Shown piece by piece: positions 21,471-31,390 of a DNA stretch of 64,000 nt (position 1 is its first letter; each line of letters opens with the position of its first letter). Position numbers and translations under genes: made by a program. Source of the DNA: Rosa chinensis (Eukaryota; Streptophyta; Magnoliopsida; Rosales; Rosaceae); contig NC_037093.1 in the NCBI RefSeq assembly GCF_002994745.2, positions 8,544,400 to 8,608,399 on the forward strand, written 5' to 3'. The notes beneath the pieces are model-generated. The model made no database searches. It had not been told where the DNA came from and was given only the letters and a program-made list of their open reading frames with translations.

Positions 21471-23246
21471 CGACAGGAATTGTCGTGGTCTGTCCCCACT
21501 ATGTCTCATCTTGATCCCCTAAAAGTGACGAGATCACATATACATGCTACAAACATGTCTGCAAGGATTGATGTCTCCACAAGAGGACATGGTGCCACCC
21601 AGAGGTGATGGGTATGGCACCACTACCATGGATGGTGGTATGGTGATTCCACAAGGTGGCATCATGGCGTCATAGGCCATGGGTTCCGCTAGAGAGCATA
21701 GGAGACCCATAGATTTGATGGATTCTCGCCCTAGGAAGAGAGCGAGTTTGGCATAACTTGATCCATTGATCATTGATACTCAAAATCCGTCTCATGAGAA
21801 TATTTTGGATTGTAGTTATGTCCAAGAGACATCGTTGGGGGACGCCTCAATGTTAGAACCAATTCCTGAGAATATAGAGATCTTTACGAATTACACTAGT
21901 GTACATGAAGATGTGGAATTATTGAGACCAATGACATCGAACCTTACTCCGTTGAAGAATGCCAACGTAGAGAAAATTGGACTAAATGGAAAGATGCGAT
22001 CCTGGTTGAATTGGATTCACTAACGAAGAGAAAGGATCTCGAGCCTGAGATGCCAACACCTCCTAACATAAAACTTGTTAACGTTGATAGGTCTTCGTTA
22101 GATAGCGTGATGAGAAAAAGATATGGTAATCTCTCCTTATGGCGCAAAGCTTCTCACAAAACGCCCTGGAATCGACTACGAGAAGACATATTCTCTCGTA
22201 ATGAATGTCATTGCACTCCACTACCTTGTCAGTTTGGTAGTTTCCGAATAACTGAACATGCAACTTACGAATGTGGTCACTACGTATGTTTATGGGGATC
22301 TAGATACATAATATAATGAAGGTTCTTGTGAACTTCATTTACCCAAGTCAAGTGGCTCTAGACCATGGAGCGAGTTTGCAATGAGGTTGAAACGCTTACT
22401 AAAGTGACTGCTTGATTGGGAAGGGATATGATGAACTATGCCCACACGTTTCCATGAGAAGTTCCGGATTTGCAATTTTCGCGGTTTATGTTGATAAACA
22501 TAATTGGAACCCTTGAGAGTTAAGGGAAACTGCTGAACAACTGAAATCCGAGTTTGAGATGAAGGACCTTGGGAGAACACGGTTTTGTCTAGATTTAGAA
22601 CTTGTATACCGTGTCAATAAATGCTTTGCATTTTGATAAAGTCAAAGATGCACTCCCATGGTCATCCATAGTCTTGACCTTAAGAGGGATACGTTTCGTC
22701 CCAGGGATAATGACGAAGACGTGTTAATTGGCAGAAGTGTCTTACCTGAGTGCAATAGACGCATTATCGTACTTAACACAATACAAGACCAGACACCTCA
22801 TTTGCTATAAACTTGTTGGCTAGTAGCCCTGCGTCAACGCAATGCCATTGGACTGGTATAAAGACAATCTTTTTATTACTTAAAATGTACGATAGATATG
22901 GGCTTATTCTATCCCTACAGAGAGAAAAGAATAACGGAAGAATGAGAAAGGATCTCATTAGCCCAAGAGGCGCCGTCCAAGACGCCTTGGCCGGCAAAGC
23001 TGCCACCGCCAAGGGTGGCCGCGTCATCCCCTCCCTCACACCAAAACGATAGTGATGTTTGCTGATGCAGGGTATCTCTCTGACCCTCACAAAGGTCATT
23101 CCCAAATGGGTTATGTCTTTACCATGGGAAGCACCGCGATATCTTGGAGGTCTACAATGTTGCTACTTCCTCGAATCATGCCGAGACTATTGCTCTACAT
23201 GAAGCTATGCGTGAATGCATATGGCTAAGGTTTGTAATTAGACGTA

Positions 23247-24784
23247 GGGAAAATGGCTCCAACAGTGTCCCACCTTTCGGCCATTCTAAACTTTCGTACC
23301 TCAATTTTAAAAAATATCATATTGGTATCTGATGTTCTCACCCCGACTCAATATTGGTATCAGGAGCCGTTAGCTCCGTTACGGAGACTGCCACCTAGCT
23401 TGTTCTGAAGGGTATTTTCATCCCTTCATGTTTTAACCTTTTTTTTTATTATTCTTTTCTCTTAGCTTTTTTTTTCCCTTCTCTCTCTCTCTGCAACTCG
23501 TCTCTAATGAGTCTAATCTAACCATGTTCCCTTCTGAAATCTCTTGCTTCTCTGCCTCTTTCTCTCTCGTTTCTGATCATAATGAAGGAAATCATGGGAA
23601 ACCCTCTTCATCTAAAATGTCTGAACCACATCTCACTTATCTGCAAATCAGTTGAAGAATCCATTAATTTTTACCAAAATGTTCTTGGGTTTGTTTCAAT
23701 CAGAAAGCCTAGATCCTTTTATTTATTTTTTTTTTATCATAATGAACTAGAATAAACGCAATTATCTCTGCAACGCAAACACAAAGTATCTCTTAAAGGA
23801 TTCACATTTTAACAAGATCGACATTTCAAGATCAGAAAACCACACAAACCGATTCGACTCAGTTCTTATTCTTCTTCAATCGCCCCACGCTCTGGTTCAG
23901 CTACTCGATTCGGACGATGAGGTGAGTAACGGTGTAGAGCAGCCAGTAGAAGATGAGCGCCGCGGCTAGGAGAATTGCATTGCGCTGGCTCTTCATGATG
24001 AACTTCTGGTGGCGGAGGTGCTCGGACAACGTGCAGGAGTCGCCGTTGCAGTTTGGTAGATTCTCTACTTCCAATAGATGTCCATGAGGAGGAAGAGGCA
24101 GAAGGGCACCACCGAGAAGAAGGGCTTGAGGAGGTTGCGCGTGATGGCCATAAGGCCCTTGCGGAGGCCTTCGAGGCCGGGGAGCGTGATGAGGAGGACC
24201 ATCAGGGCCTCTGCGTCGACGGCATAGCCTAGCACCACCCACTCTAGAGCCATCGGATCTGAGATTCTGGCGAGGTGCTTTAATAATCTGAAATTTTTGA
24301 AACTAAGTGCTCAACTGGGTTATACCCACCAAAGGCTTCAAATCTCTCGCACCCAAACCAACGGGTTTGATTAACCCAAGAACAATGGCACGACCCAAAA
24401 CAAAATTTACTGGTTAGATTGCATTTTTGTGAGTTTGAGTCTGACATTACCAAGAGCTCGTTAAATTTTGTTCTTCTCACCCATTTAGATATCTCAATTA
24501 ATCTGATTAACGTATGATGTACAAACCAAACCCAGAAGAAGAAGAGGCTATGAGGAAGAAGAAGACATTAAAGAATAGATTGAGGGTGAGACAGAAGGGA
24601 ACAGTGAATGGATGAAAATACCCTTCAAAATATGCCAGGTGGCAGCCTCCGTAACGGAGCTAACGGCTCCAGATACCAATATTGGGTCGGGGTGAGAACG
24701 TCAGATACCAATCTGATATTTTTTGAAATTGAGGTACGAAAGTTTAGAATGGCCGAAAGGTGGGACACTGTTGGGGTCATTTTC
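23247..24784. mobile_element. Mutator-like element with captured gene (Pack-MULE type)
   Basis: The TIRs are about 175 bp and closely matched. The left begins GAAAATGGCTCCAACAGTGT and the complement of the right begins GAAAATGACCCCAACAGTGT; both run on through CCCACCTTTCGGCCATTCTA, GGTATCTGA, GGAGCCGTTAGCTCCGTTAC and GAAGGGTATTTTCATCC. The flanks are AATTAGACGTA (23236-23246) and AATTAGACATA (24785-24795), a 9-11-bp TSD within the range of Mutator-like elements. The target is RNase H of a Copia element. No transposase is present. Between the TIRs, on the minus strand, lies a BAP31-like gene copy. Confidence 0.85.
23859..24253 (-). pseudogene. Captured BAP31-like ER membrane protein gene, broken
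   Basis: The frame starts at ATG 24253 with MALEWVVLGYAVDAEALMVL and carries FSVVPFCLFLLMDIYWK. After a 1-bp deletion near 24067 it continues in the next frame with GDSCTLSEHLRHQK, IMKSQRNAILLAAALIFYWL and VTHLIVRIE. A TAG at 23901-23903 (probably from a glutamine codon) is followed by LNQSVGRLKKNKN and a TGA at 23859-23861. With these two breaks discounted it spans about 131 codons, the length of the short plant B-cell-receptor-associated-protein-31-like family, with three membrane segments and no intron. BAP31 proteins are ER membrane proteins involved in export and quality control. As it stands only about 62 residues could be made. It looks like capture of a complete coding sequence. Confidence 0.85.
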
Positions 24785-25273
24785 AATTAGACATATTCAA
24801 GGAACTTGTGGTTTGAAGTCCAGCACAGATGAACCTACATGCATTTATGAGGATAATGCAGCTTATATTAAGCAAATGAAATTAGGTTTCATCAAGGGCG
24901 ACAACACCAAGCATATACCGCCTAAGTTCTTTTACAATCAACAACAGAACCAACAACAACAAGCACTTCTAAATATTGAAGTGAATCAAATCTGATCTAA
25001 GGATAATGTAGCGGACTTATTTTTAAGTCGTTACCTAAATCCACCTTCGAGAAACATGTGAAGAGCATCGGATTGAGAAAGTTATCTGAACTCTCATGAT
25101 TGTAGCAATCAGGGGAAGGTATGATGTCTACATGTTCGATCTCGAAGAGTGAAGGACGTGTTGTGCTCTTTTTGTCATTCGACCAGGGTTATTTTTGTCC
25201 CACAGGGTTTTTGTTACCTAGTAAGGTTTTTAGTGAGGCAACGATCAAAGCGTCATCACCAAGTTTGAGCGGC

Positions 25274-25284
25274 ACAAGGGGGAG
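25274..25284 (+). other. Polypurine tract before the 3' LTR
   Basis: ACAAGGGGGAG directly abuts the TG of the 3' LTR. It is identical in position and nearly so in sequence to the tract of the minus-strand Copia at 56490-56502. Confidence 0.8.
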
Positions 25285-25924
25285 TGTTGAAGAAAGTCGA
25301 CGTCATGTGTGCCTCTTCAAACTAGGGTTTAGTCTTAGAGTTGTAATAGGAGAAGGTTCTAAATTTCCTAATTATGTTCGGATTCTATTACCTTTTGGCT
25401 GTGTTTGTTTTGCAGAATCTGGGTATTGGGAAATAAAAGTGTTTCCTTTCTTGTGTTTTCCTGTGTTTGGGATGGCCAAGGAAGGGAAAATGATTCCCAA
25501 AGGAAAGGAAAAAGAGGAGGAAACTGGTTCCCACCCACTTCAGGAAACTGGTTCCCCCCCACGGCCCCACCCACTTGCAAAATTATATGACTAAATTGTC
25601 CCTGCTCAAAATCATTATTTGCTAATATAATCAATTGTACTTATTGTTTGTATGATTTTTGCACTACCCCTGTAATGGAAACTAAAATGTGTATTTTGAC
25701 TACATTCCTAGTCTTTCCAAACACTGAAAAGGAAAATTGATGGAAATTGCAATTTCTCATGCCTATGGAAAGAGCAAGGAATTGATTTCCTTTCCTTTCC
25801 TTTTCGCGAACCAAACGCGGCCTTTGTGTACTCTGTAAATCCCTATATATAGGGCTCCTATTATCAATAATACTACTACAATTCTCCAATCAATTCTCTC
25901 TGCAATTCCATTTTTACTACAGCA
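25285..25924 (+). repeat. 3' LTR of the + strand Copia, interrupted by a MITE
   Basis: It matches the 5' LTR from TGTTGAAG to the end, except for an insertion of 429 bp (element plus TSD) between CTATTACCTTTT and TTTGTGTACTC. Confidence 0.85.
25397..25822. mobile_element. MITE in the 3' LTR, Harbinger-like, 426 bp
   Basis: The ends are GGCTGTGTTTG and CAAACGCGGCC (complement GGCCGCGTTTG), and the inner parts are also inverted-like (GGAAAGGAAA / TTTCCTTTCC). It is flanked by TTT at 25394-25396 and 25823-25825. The 3-bp TSD and GGCC..GTTTG ends suit PIF/Harbinger, whose usual TSD is TTA or TAA. Alignment of the two LTRs defines the borders exactly. The 157-codon ORF across the left border is an LTR/MITE chimera with no meaning. 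Confidence 0.8.
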
Positions 25925-25970
25925 AAAAGCTTATTTTTTTTAAAGCAAAGCAATCCCAAACGGGGCCTTA

Positions 25971-26641
25971 CACGGGTTAACATAAGCTACTTTTTCAAGT
26001 GCTCCTCTAATAGCCTATTACAGCGCGGTTGGTATTCCCTCAACTGATGAAGTCCAAACTCCAAAGTATCAAGGACTAAAATATCGAGTTTCGAGGAAAT
26101 ATCGATGGTCCCGGAAATGGAAATTTCGACAGAAATATCGGGGATCGATTTCAGTAAATATTTCAAAAAAAAAAAAACGGAAATCTATATAAAAATATGG
26201 GAATTTGAAATGAAGCTTTAAGAAATGCTTATTTGATCAATTATCTCTTGTATTTATGTCAATAAAATGTTGAGCAAACTCATTGCATATGGATTTGTAG
26301 TGAAATAAGATAAATTCATATACGCTGATAAAATAAAGATTTTTGAAATTTAACTTAATACATCTCAAATTCTCAACTTTTGATGTTATGTGGATTGGAA
26401 CACAATTTGAAACATGAAATTACACCTATAGTCTTTTACACATCTAGTTTATGTGTAATATAATTGAAAATAATATGCATTTTATTACGTCTATTTACTG
26501 AAACATCTTAATGTAAAACTAATCTAATTAGAATGAAAGATAGGTTTAATCACACATTTTCATTTATTTTTATAGAGAGAAATAATTGTTTGGCTAATAT
26601 GGTTTTTATTTTTGGTCAAAATTTGACCAAGAAATTTGGGT
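25971..26641. other. Intergenic DNA with short internal repeats
   Basis: AT-rich. GAAATATCGA/AAATATCGGG words near 26080-26160 echo the GATATTGGCGAGATTTC words near 28200-28290 on the other side of the next element, so these may be the two flanks of one older repeat. Confidence 0.4.
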
Positions 26642-26650
26642 TTTGTTAAT

Positions 26651-27946
26651 GGGAAAAAAATACAAACAGTACCCAACCTAAGGTCCACTCCGAATTTCTA
26701 TACCTAAGTTTCTGAAACTATCACAATAGTACCTAGATTTCCCAACCCGACCCAACATTCGTACCTGTCGTCCATGACTGCGTCAAGCGGCATGCCAGGT
26801 GGCATATTTTAAGGGATATTTTGGTCACTTCATTCACTTAGACTTTTTTTTAATATTTTTTTCTTTCCTCTCTCAAATTTTTTTCTTCTGGTGATTTCAA
26901 CAGACCCATCCTCTCTCTTTTGGGTCCCTATGCTCAACTCTCAAACCTTGAGCACCACTGCCATCAGTTGGAGGAACACCTTCCTCCATGCCACCACCTA
27001 TACGACCATACCCATGTCAAGAGCAGCCCCATACATATTGGCAATGATGGGATTGCAAATGCTTTCGAGCTCATTCACCTTCTCATCTTTAATGGTGTTC
27101 CTCACTTGAATCTATAGCTTTGGAATCAGGACCTTCTGGTTGCAATTGAGGCCGGAATCGGCACCTCCCAAGCTTCCACATTTAAGCTTATCAAAACCCA
27201 AAATTTCTCACAACCCACCTCATATCTCCCCTAAAATCAACTGACCCAAAAACGATCAGCCCCAAAGCAAACAATCAGAGCTAATAAAAACACTACCTTC
27301 CCCCCCATATTTCTTCTTGCAAACCCTTTTTTTACACGCAACGACGAAAACAAGAGCAGAAAACAAAAGGGGATGAAGTGTGAAGAAAGTGATTGTGAGA
27401 AAAATGAGAGGAAAACAGAAAAGAGGTTGTCGAGGTCTCTCAATCGGCTATGTTGGAGCTTAGACTCCACCATTGTTGATTGCTACTTCTCTTGGGGTGT
27501 TAGAAAGTGATTTTTGCTATTAATTCACCATTTTGGGTTTATGGGTAGACTCCACCATTGTTAATGGCATGTTTCCTCCACCATTATTGATTGTTTCTAG
27601 GTTTGCTGGATTTGAATGGGGACGCGAGAGAGAGAGAGAGAGAGAGCATGGTTTATCTGTCTGGGTTTAAATGGGGACGAAAGAGAGAGATAACAATACT
27701 TCTTTTTTTTAATTTATCTCTTCATTAATTATTAATTTATTAATACTAATTTAAAAAACATAACCACTTGGTTGGATTTACCTCTAAATATACGCCACGT
27801 GGCATACAGGATAACACCGTCAGGGATGGCAGGTACATATGTTGGGTCGGGCAAGGTATTTGAGGTACCATTGTGATAGTTTCAGAAACTTAGGTATAGA
27901 AATTCGGAGTGGGCCTTAGGTTGGGTACTGTTTGTATTTTTTTCCC
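26651..27946. mobile_element. Mutator-like element with captured HSP70 fragment
   Basis: The TIRs are about 120 bp. Both ends begin GGGAAAAAAATACAAACAGT when read inward and continue ACCCAACCTAAGG, CACTCCGAATTTCTATACC, TTTCTGAAACTATCACAAT. The 9-bp flanks are TTTGTTAAT (26642-26650) and TTCGTTAAT (27947-27955), one mismatch apart. Long TIRs and a 9-bp TSD fit the Mutator superfamily. There is no transposase. The interior has an HSP70 C-terminal fragment on the minus strand and a GA-repeat near 27627-27650. The minus-strand ORF at 27237-27473 is unrecognised. Confidence 0.85.
26930..27109 (-). pseudogene. Captured HSP70 C-terminal fragment
   Basis: Reading the minus strand from 27109: QVRNTIKDEK is followed directly by VNELESICNPIIANMYG, ending at a TAG (26999-27001). 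In the next frame GGGMEEGVPPTDGSGAQG follows. These match the C-terminal end of cytosolic plant HSP70 (family pattern: RNT(I/V)(K/R)DEK, then about 37 residues, then ELE(S/G)(I/V)CNPIIAKMYQG, then a Gly-rich lid tail before EEVD). The roughly 37 residues of the helical lid between DEK and ELESICNP are deleted, one frameshift is present, and the terminal EEVD is eroded. Non-functional. The capture covers only the 3' end of the gene. Confidence 0.8.
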
Positions 27947-27955
27947 TTCGTTAAT

Positions 27956-28330
27956 TGTTAGAAACTTTAACTAATTTAATTTCGTTTTGGAAATATGGAG
28001 TATGAAGAAAGTAAAGCAAAGAAAGAAAGAAAGAGCTGATGGTTTAAATATAATCCGAGGTGCAGTTACACTGAGTAACAGTTTGGTTGGATTGGCAAAG
28101 GCTTTCAATTTAATTGGGGTTGGCACAGGTTCGAAACCCAGCCTTGAAATTTTGGCTGGTTTATTTGCTGAAAAAATGCTAATATCTCGGCAAAGTTCCT
28201 GATATTTTCGGAATTTTTGAGATATTGGCGAGATTTTCACGAAATTATTGGGATTTCGTCGATATTGGCGAGATTTCAGGAAATTTCGATAAAATCTCAC
28301 GAAATTTAATTGGGAGGTAACTAAAATCCT
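27956..28330. repeat. Flank with possible SINE-like and GATATTGG repeats
   Basis: At about 28050-28150 there is a tRNA-like block with a good B-box (GGTTCGAAACC) and a weak A-box, which might be a SINE head. It is followed (28180-28290) by tandem-like GATATTGGCGAGATTT(C) words. No TSD or A-tail was found, so this is tentative. Confidence 0.35.
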
Positions 28331-29330
28331 TGCAAAGTATGAAAAGCTCGTATTAACCTTCAAACCCATCAACCAAATTAGATTCACTTTCAAAATCTCA
28401 TGTTGTCCATCTGCCCCTAGTCTTCGGTCTTCATGCCCAACAAACATTCCATTAATAGAATGGAAGTATATAACTATATACTATAATGCAAGTACTTCAT
28501 AGGTACAGTATACTAGTTTATATGTTGCTAGTCCATGTAGCTGCCAAGAGCTTGAAGCTCATGGCTCTACTGAGATAACGAATATATGAATTATATATAC
28601 ATAAACTGAATGAATTCTAGATTCTCAAGTAGGCCACGTCTCAAAAGTATCTAAGCTAACTTACTAGGTCGTTGGATTACTTCAGCAAAATTTTTGCACC
28701 CATCACATTGCTGACAACATTTATCATACAAACAAAGTGAGAATTCATATGGAACTAATGGAAGCCAACTCTATAACAGCTGCAATCAACAATATTGTAT
28801 TACATATCATATATATGCATCAAAACTAGCAAGCCAAAACCTAATTATAAAACAAAAACCCAGTTCTTTAATCTCCACGATTCTCAAAGATAACCATGGA
28901 GTAATTAGCAAATGAGAGAGCATGAGCAACCGGATCGTCTGCCCTATAAGCTTTGCTTATAGTGGGACTATAATTGCTGCTGCGCACCTTCCCAGGAATT
29001 CAAATTATTGTTTACGTTAAAAATTGGAAAAGGTTTAGAGCAGCCACTACAGCCGCCATTAATTAGTACTCAATAACTCTCTTTCAATTTCTCTCTCTCT
29101 CCATGTGTAACTGATCAGCCAATGATTTAAACGCCGCGTAACAGCTCCTTTCCTATTTCCAATTATTACACAAGCTTCACTCCGTACCATGTGTTGTAGG
29201 GAAGAAGATGAAGATGAATCATCATCCTCATGACCATCATCAACCATAAATACCAAGAGAGGCAGTATCCCAATGGCCACTACCCAATGCCACGCTCTCT
29301 TCCATAGTGTAGAACTACTACTGTATATAG
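28331..29330. other. Upstream region of the HLS1-like gene
   Basis: AT-rich, no coding match. It ends in the presumed promoter. A CTCTCTC stretch lies near 29088-29101. Confidence 0.5.
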
Positions 29331-29333
29331 GGA

Positions 29334-29340
29334 GCCTAGT
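29334..29340 (+). promoter_or_regulatory. Candidate TATA box of the HLS1-like gene
   Basis: TATATAG lies 72 bp upstream of the chosen ATG, leaving a plausible 5' UTR of about 45 bp. Supported by position and sequence only. Confidence 0.5.
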
Positions 29341-29411
29341 TCTCCATACCAGTCATTGTAGCTCTGTGTTTTACTCTGTTTTTGTTCTGTCATTAGTTAT
29401 TGGTTTTGGTT

Positions 29412-30953
29412 ATGGAAGAGGAAATGAGAGCCAATATATTAGTGATTAGAGAGCTGGACTCGAAAAAGGACACACCAAGAGTCGAAGAGTTAGAGAGAGG
29501 GTGTGAGGCTGGCTCAAGTGGCGAAATGTCACTCTTTACTGATCTTTTGGGTGACCCGATTTGCCGAATCCGAAACTCGCCCTCGTTCCTCATGCTGGTG
29601 AGAGCTTTGTAAATTCCATGTCATTTTCGTTTCTGTTATTATCTGAAACTTCAAAGTTGAGAGTTTCTATCATACTCCGGAGTATGTGATTTGCCCATTT
29701 ATGATAATGAGTTTGTTTTATGATCACGAGCAGGTGGCTGAAATGGGAAAAGAAATCGTTGGGATCATCAGGGGTTGCATCAAAGTCGTTTCTTGTGGTA
29801 AAAACATCACGAGGCCTAGCAATGAAGATTCCGATCTTAAATTCAAACCCATTTGCACCAAACTTGCTTACATTCTTGGCCTTAGAGTTTCCGCTTCACA
29901 CAGGTAACTTAAAATTACTCTTCGCCTTATGAAAATACTGCTTAAACTTTCTCAAGTAGTGTTAGAATCCTCTAAGAGGGTGGCCGTCTTTATGACAATG
30001 TGTGACTATATAGTAGATCGTAGCAAGCTCAAAGTATTGCCTTACTTGGTTATGTCATCATGACATAGTTTAATGGTTTTTAACTTTTGATATGCAGGAG
30101 AAAAGGTATTGGTCTGAAACTAGTTAACAGAATGGAGGAATGGTTTCGAAGAAATGGTGCAGAGTACTCATACATGGCTACTGAGCTTGACAATAAAGCT
30201 TCACTAAATCTTTTCACCCAAAAATGCTACTACACCAAATTTCGTACCCCTTCAATTTTGGTCCAACCAGTCTTTGCTCACCGAGTCAAAACTCACCGCA
30301 ACCGAGTCACCATTATTGAACTCACCCCACCAGAGGCTGAGACCCTCTACCGCCGCCAATTCTCTGCCACCGAGTTTTTTCCTCAGGACATTGATACAAT
30401 TGTGGAAAACAAGCTCAATGTAGGTACATTTTTAGCTGTCCCAACCGAGTTTTTGTGGACGGGTTTGGAAAGGTTTCTATCCAAGCCGCCCGAGTCATGG
30501 GCTGTTTTGAGTGCATGGAATTGTAAGGAGGTGTTTACATTGGAAATCAAAGGTGCATCGCTTGCACGGCGCTTGGCTGCCGGGGCAACTCGCATGGTGG
30601 ATAGGGCGCTGCCTTGGCTGAGGATACCTTCGGTCCCCAATATTTTTAGGCCATTTGGGTTGCTTTTCCTGTATGGGTTAGGAGGACAAGGCCCACGCGC
30701 AGATAAGCTGGCAAAGGTGCTCTGTGGCCATGCACATAACGTAGCTAGGGAATTGGGCTGTGGGGTGGTGGTGACTGAAGTAGCCAACCAAGAACCGTTG
30801 AGGTTAGCAGTACCACATTGGAAGCGTCTATCGTGCGCCGAGGATGTGTGGTGCATCAAGAGGCTTGTTGAGGACTATAGTGATGGGTCACTTGGGGACT
30901 GGACCAAATCTCCACCCGGGTTATCAATTTTTGTTGATCCAAGGGAATTCTAG
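29412..30953 (+). CDS. HLS1: HOOKLESS1-like GNAT N-acetyltransferase
   Basis: Three exons join in phase: 29412-29597 (before GTGAGAG), 29734-29903 (after CACGAGCAG, before GTAACTT) and 30098-30953 (after TATGCAG), giving 403 residues, the length of Arabidopsis HLS1. The first exon has MSLFTDLLGDPICRIR; the GNAT acetyl-CoA-binding loop RRKGIG (residues 119-124) spans the last junction and is followed by EEWFRRNGAEYSY and FRTPSILV. The C-terminal half has ESWAVLSAWNCKE, HWKRLSCAEDVWCIKRL and the final DWTKSPPGLSIFVDPREF, as in HLS1. HLS1 acts in the nucleus and links ethylene, auxin and light in apical-hook bending; its acetyl substrate in plants is inferred rather than fully settled. The start at 29412 is the first ATG after the TATA candidate; 29424 is an alternative. 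The gene looks intact. It converges with the NPY-like gene, with 437 bp between stop codons. Confidence 0.93.
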
Positions 30954-31390
30954 TAATGGAGGCAAATTTTGTACTTCTGAGATGTACATTTTTAGTCCAT
31001 GATGAATGAAACTTTTTGCAGAAATGTTATATGATGCAAATTTATACCAAATAAATTCTGCTGTCAAAATGTCCATGGGAAGCAGTCATTCATGTTCCAA
31101 CCTAATCCATGGTTTTGCTTAATAATCTGATAATATAGCATTGGTAGAGAATATTTAACGAAAACACAGTTAGGCCTGACAGTTGGAACTCTAGACATTG
31201 GATCAACAGTTACATTCTCTAGGTAATCATTTTCTCACAACCTGTGGATTTTTCTCCAGATGCAACAAAAAGCCCTTCTCCCAAACTATATGTACTTCAC
31301 TTTCGCTCAAGTAATAGACAACAAGTTCTTAAGTAGCTAAGATTATGAGGAGAGAAGGGACCAAAAAATTTCAAACCTATTTTCTGTGTT
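30954..31390. other. Shared 3' intergenic region of convergent genes
   Basis: 437 bp holding the 3' UTRs of both neighbours. AATAAA at 31050-31055 is a plausible poly(A) signal for the + strand gene. No other feature seen. Confidence 0.5.

Larger units (their letters stand above)
21480..25105 (+). pseudogene. Reverse transcriptase and RNase H remnants, interrupted
   Basis: Copia reverse transcriptase pieces occur around 22160-22610 in several frames, including an FEMKDLGRTRF stretch near 22552 that follows the YVDD region in relatives. RNase H pieces run from about 23050 (ADAGYLSDPHKGH) to 23246 (ECIWLRFVIR) and resume after the inserted Mutator-like element at 24785 (THIQGT-type, then DEPTCIYEDNAAYIKQMKLG), ending near 25100 with the FEKHVKSIGLRKLSELS tail. 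All are broken by stops and shifts. The RNase H pieces on the two sides are the clearest proof that 23247-24784 is an insertion. Confidence 0.8.
17463..25924 (+). mobile_element. Decayed Ty1/Copia retrotransposon, + strand
   Basis: LTRs begin TGTTGAAG and end CA (17463-17673; 25285-25924 with a MITE inside). The 5' LTR is followed by CGTTATCAGCACGAG and the 3' LTR is preceded by the polypurine tract ACAAGGGGGAG. Order inside is gag, integrase, reverse transcriptase, RNase H, as in Copia. By hand count the LTRs differ at about 13 of 211 sites, and every domain has stops or shifts, so the element is dead and older than the Copia at 56296-63669. Flanks are A-runs (AAAAA / AAAAG), an ambiguous 5-bp TSD. 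A Mutator-like element (23247-24784) and a MITE (25397-25822) inserted into it. Confidence 0.85.
17186..25967. mobile_element. Harbinger-type MITE split by a Copia element
   Basis: The left piece (17186-17462) starts GGGCTAGTTTGGGATTGC and the right piece (25925-25967) ends GCAATCCCAAACGGGGCC, its inverted complement with few mismatches. The TIR is roughly 34 bp if the A-rich part is included. The pair is flanked by TTA at 17183-17185 and 25968-25970, the 3-bp TSD of PIF/Harbinger elements. The two pieces add up to 320 bp, a normal MITE size. The Copia element between them inserted later. Confidence 0.85.

Noticed and set aside
25121..25594. 157-codon plus-strand ORF
   Set aside because: Spans Copia tail, LTR and inserted MITE; a chimera of non-coding repeats.
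28050..28150. Possible tRNA gene because of GGTTCGAAACC
   Set aside because: No cloverleaf can be built; at best a SINE head, listed with low confidence. The same applies to the B-box near 2220.
30383..30859. 158-codon minus-strand frame inside the HLS1-like third exon
   Set aside because: Antisense shadow of a strongly conserved coding exon.
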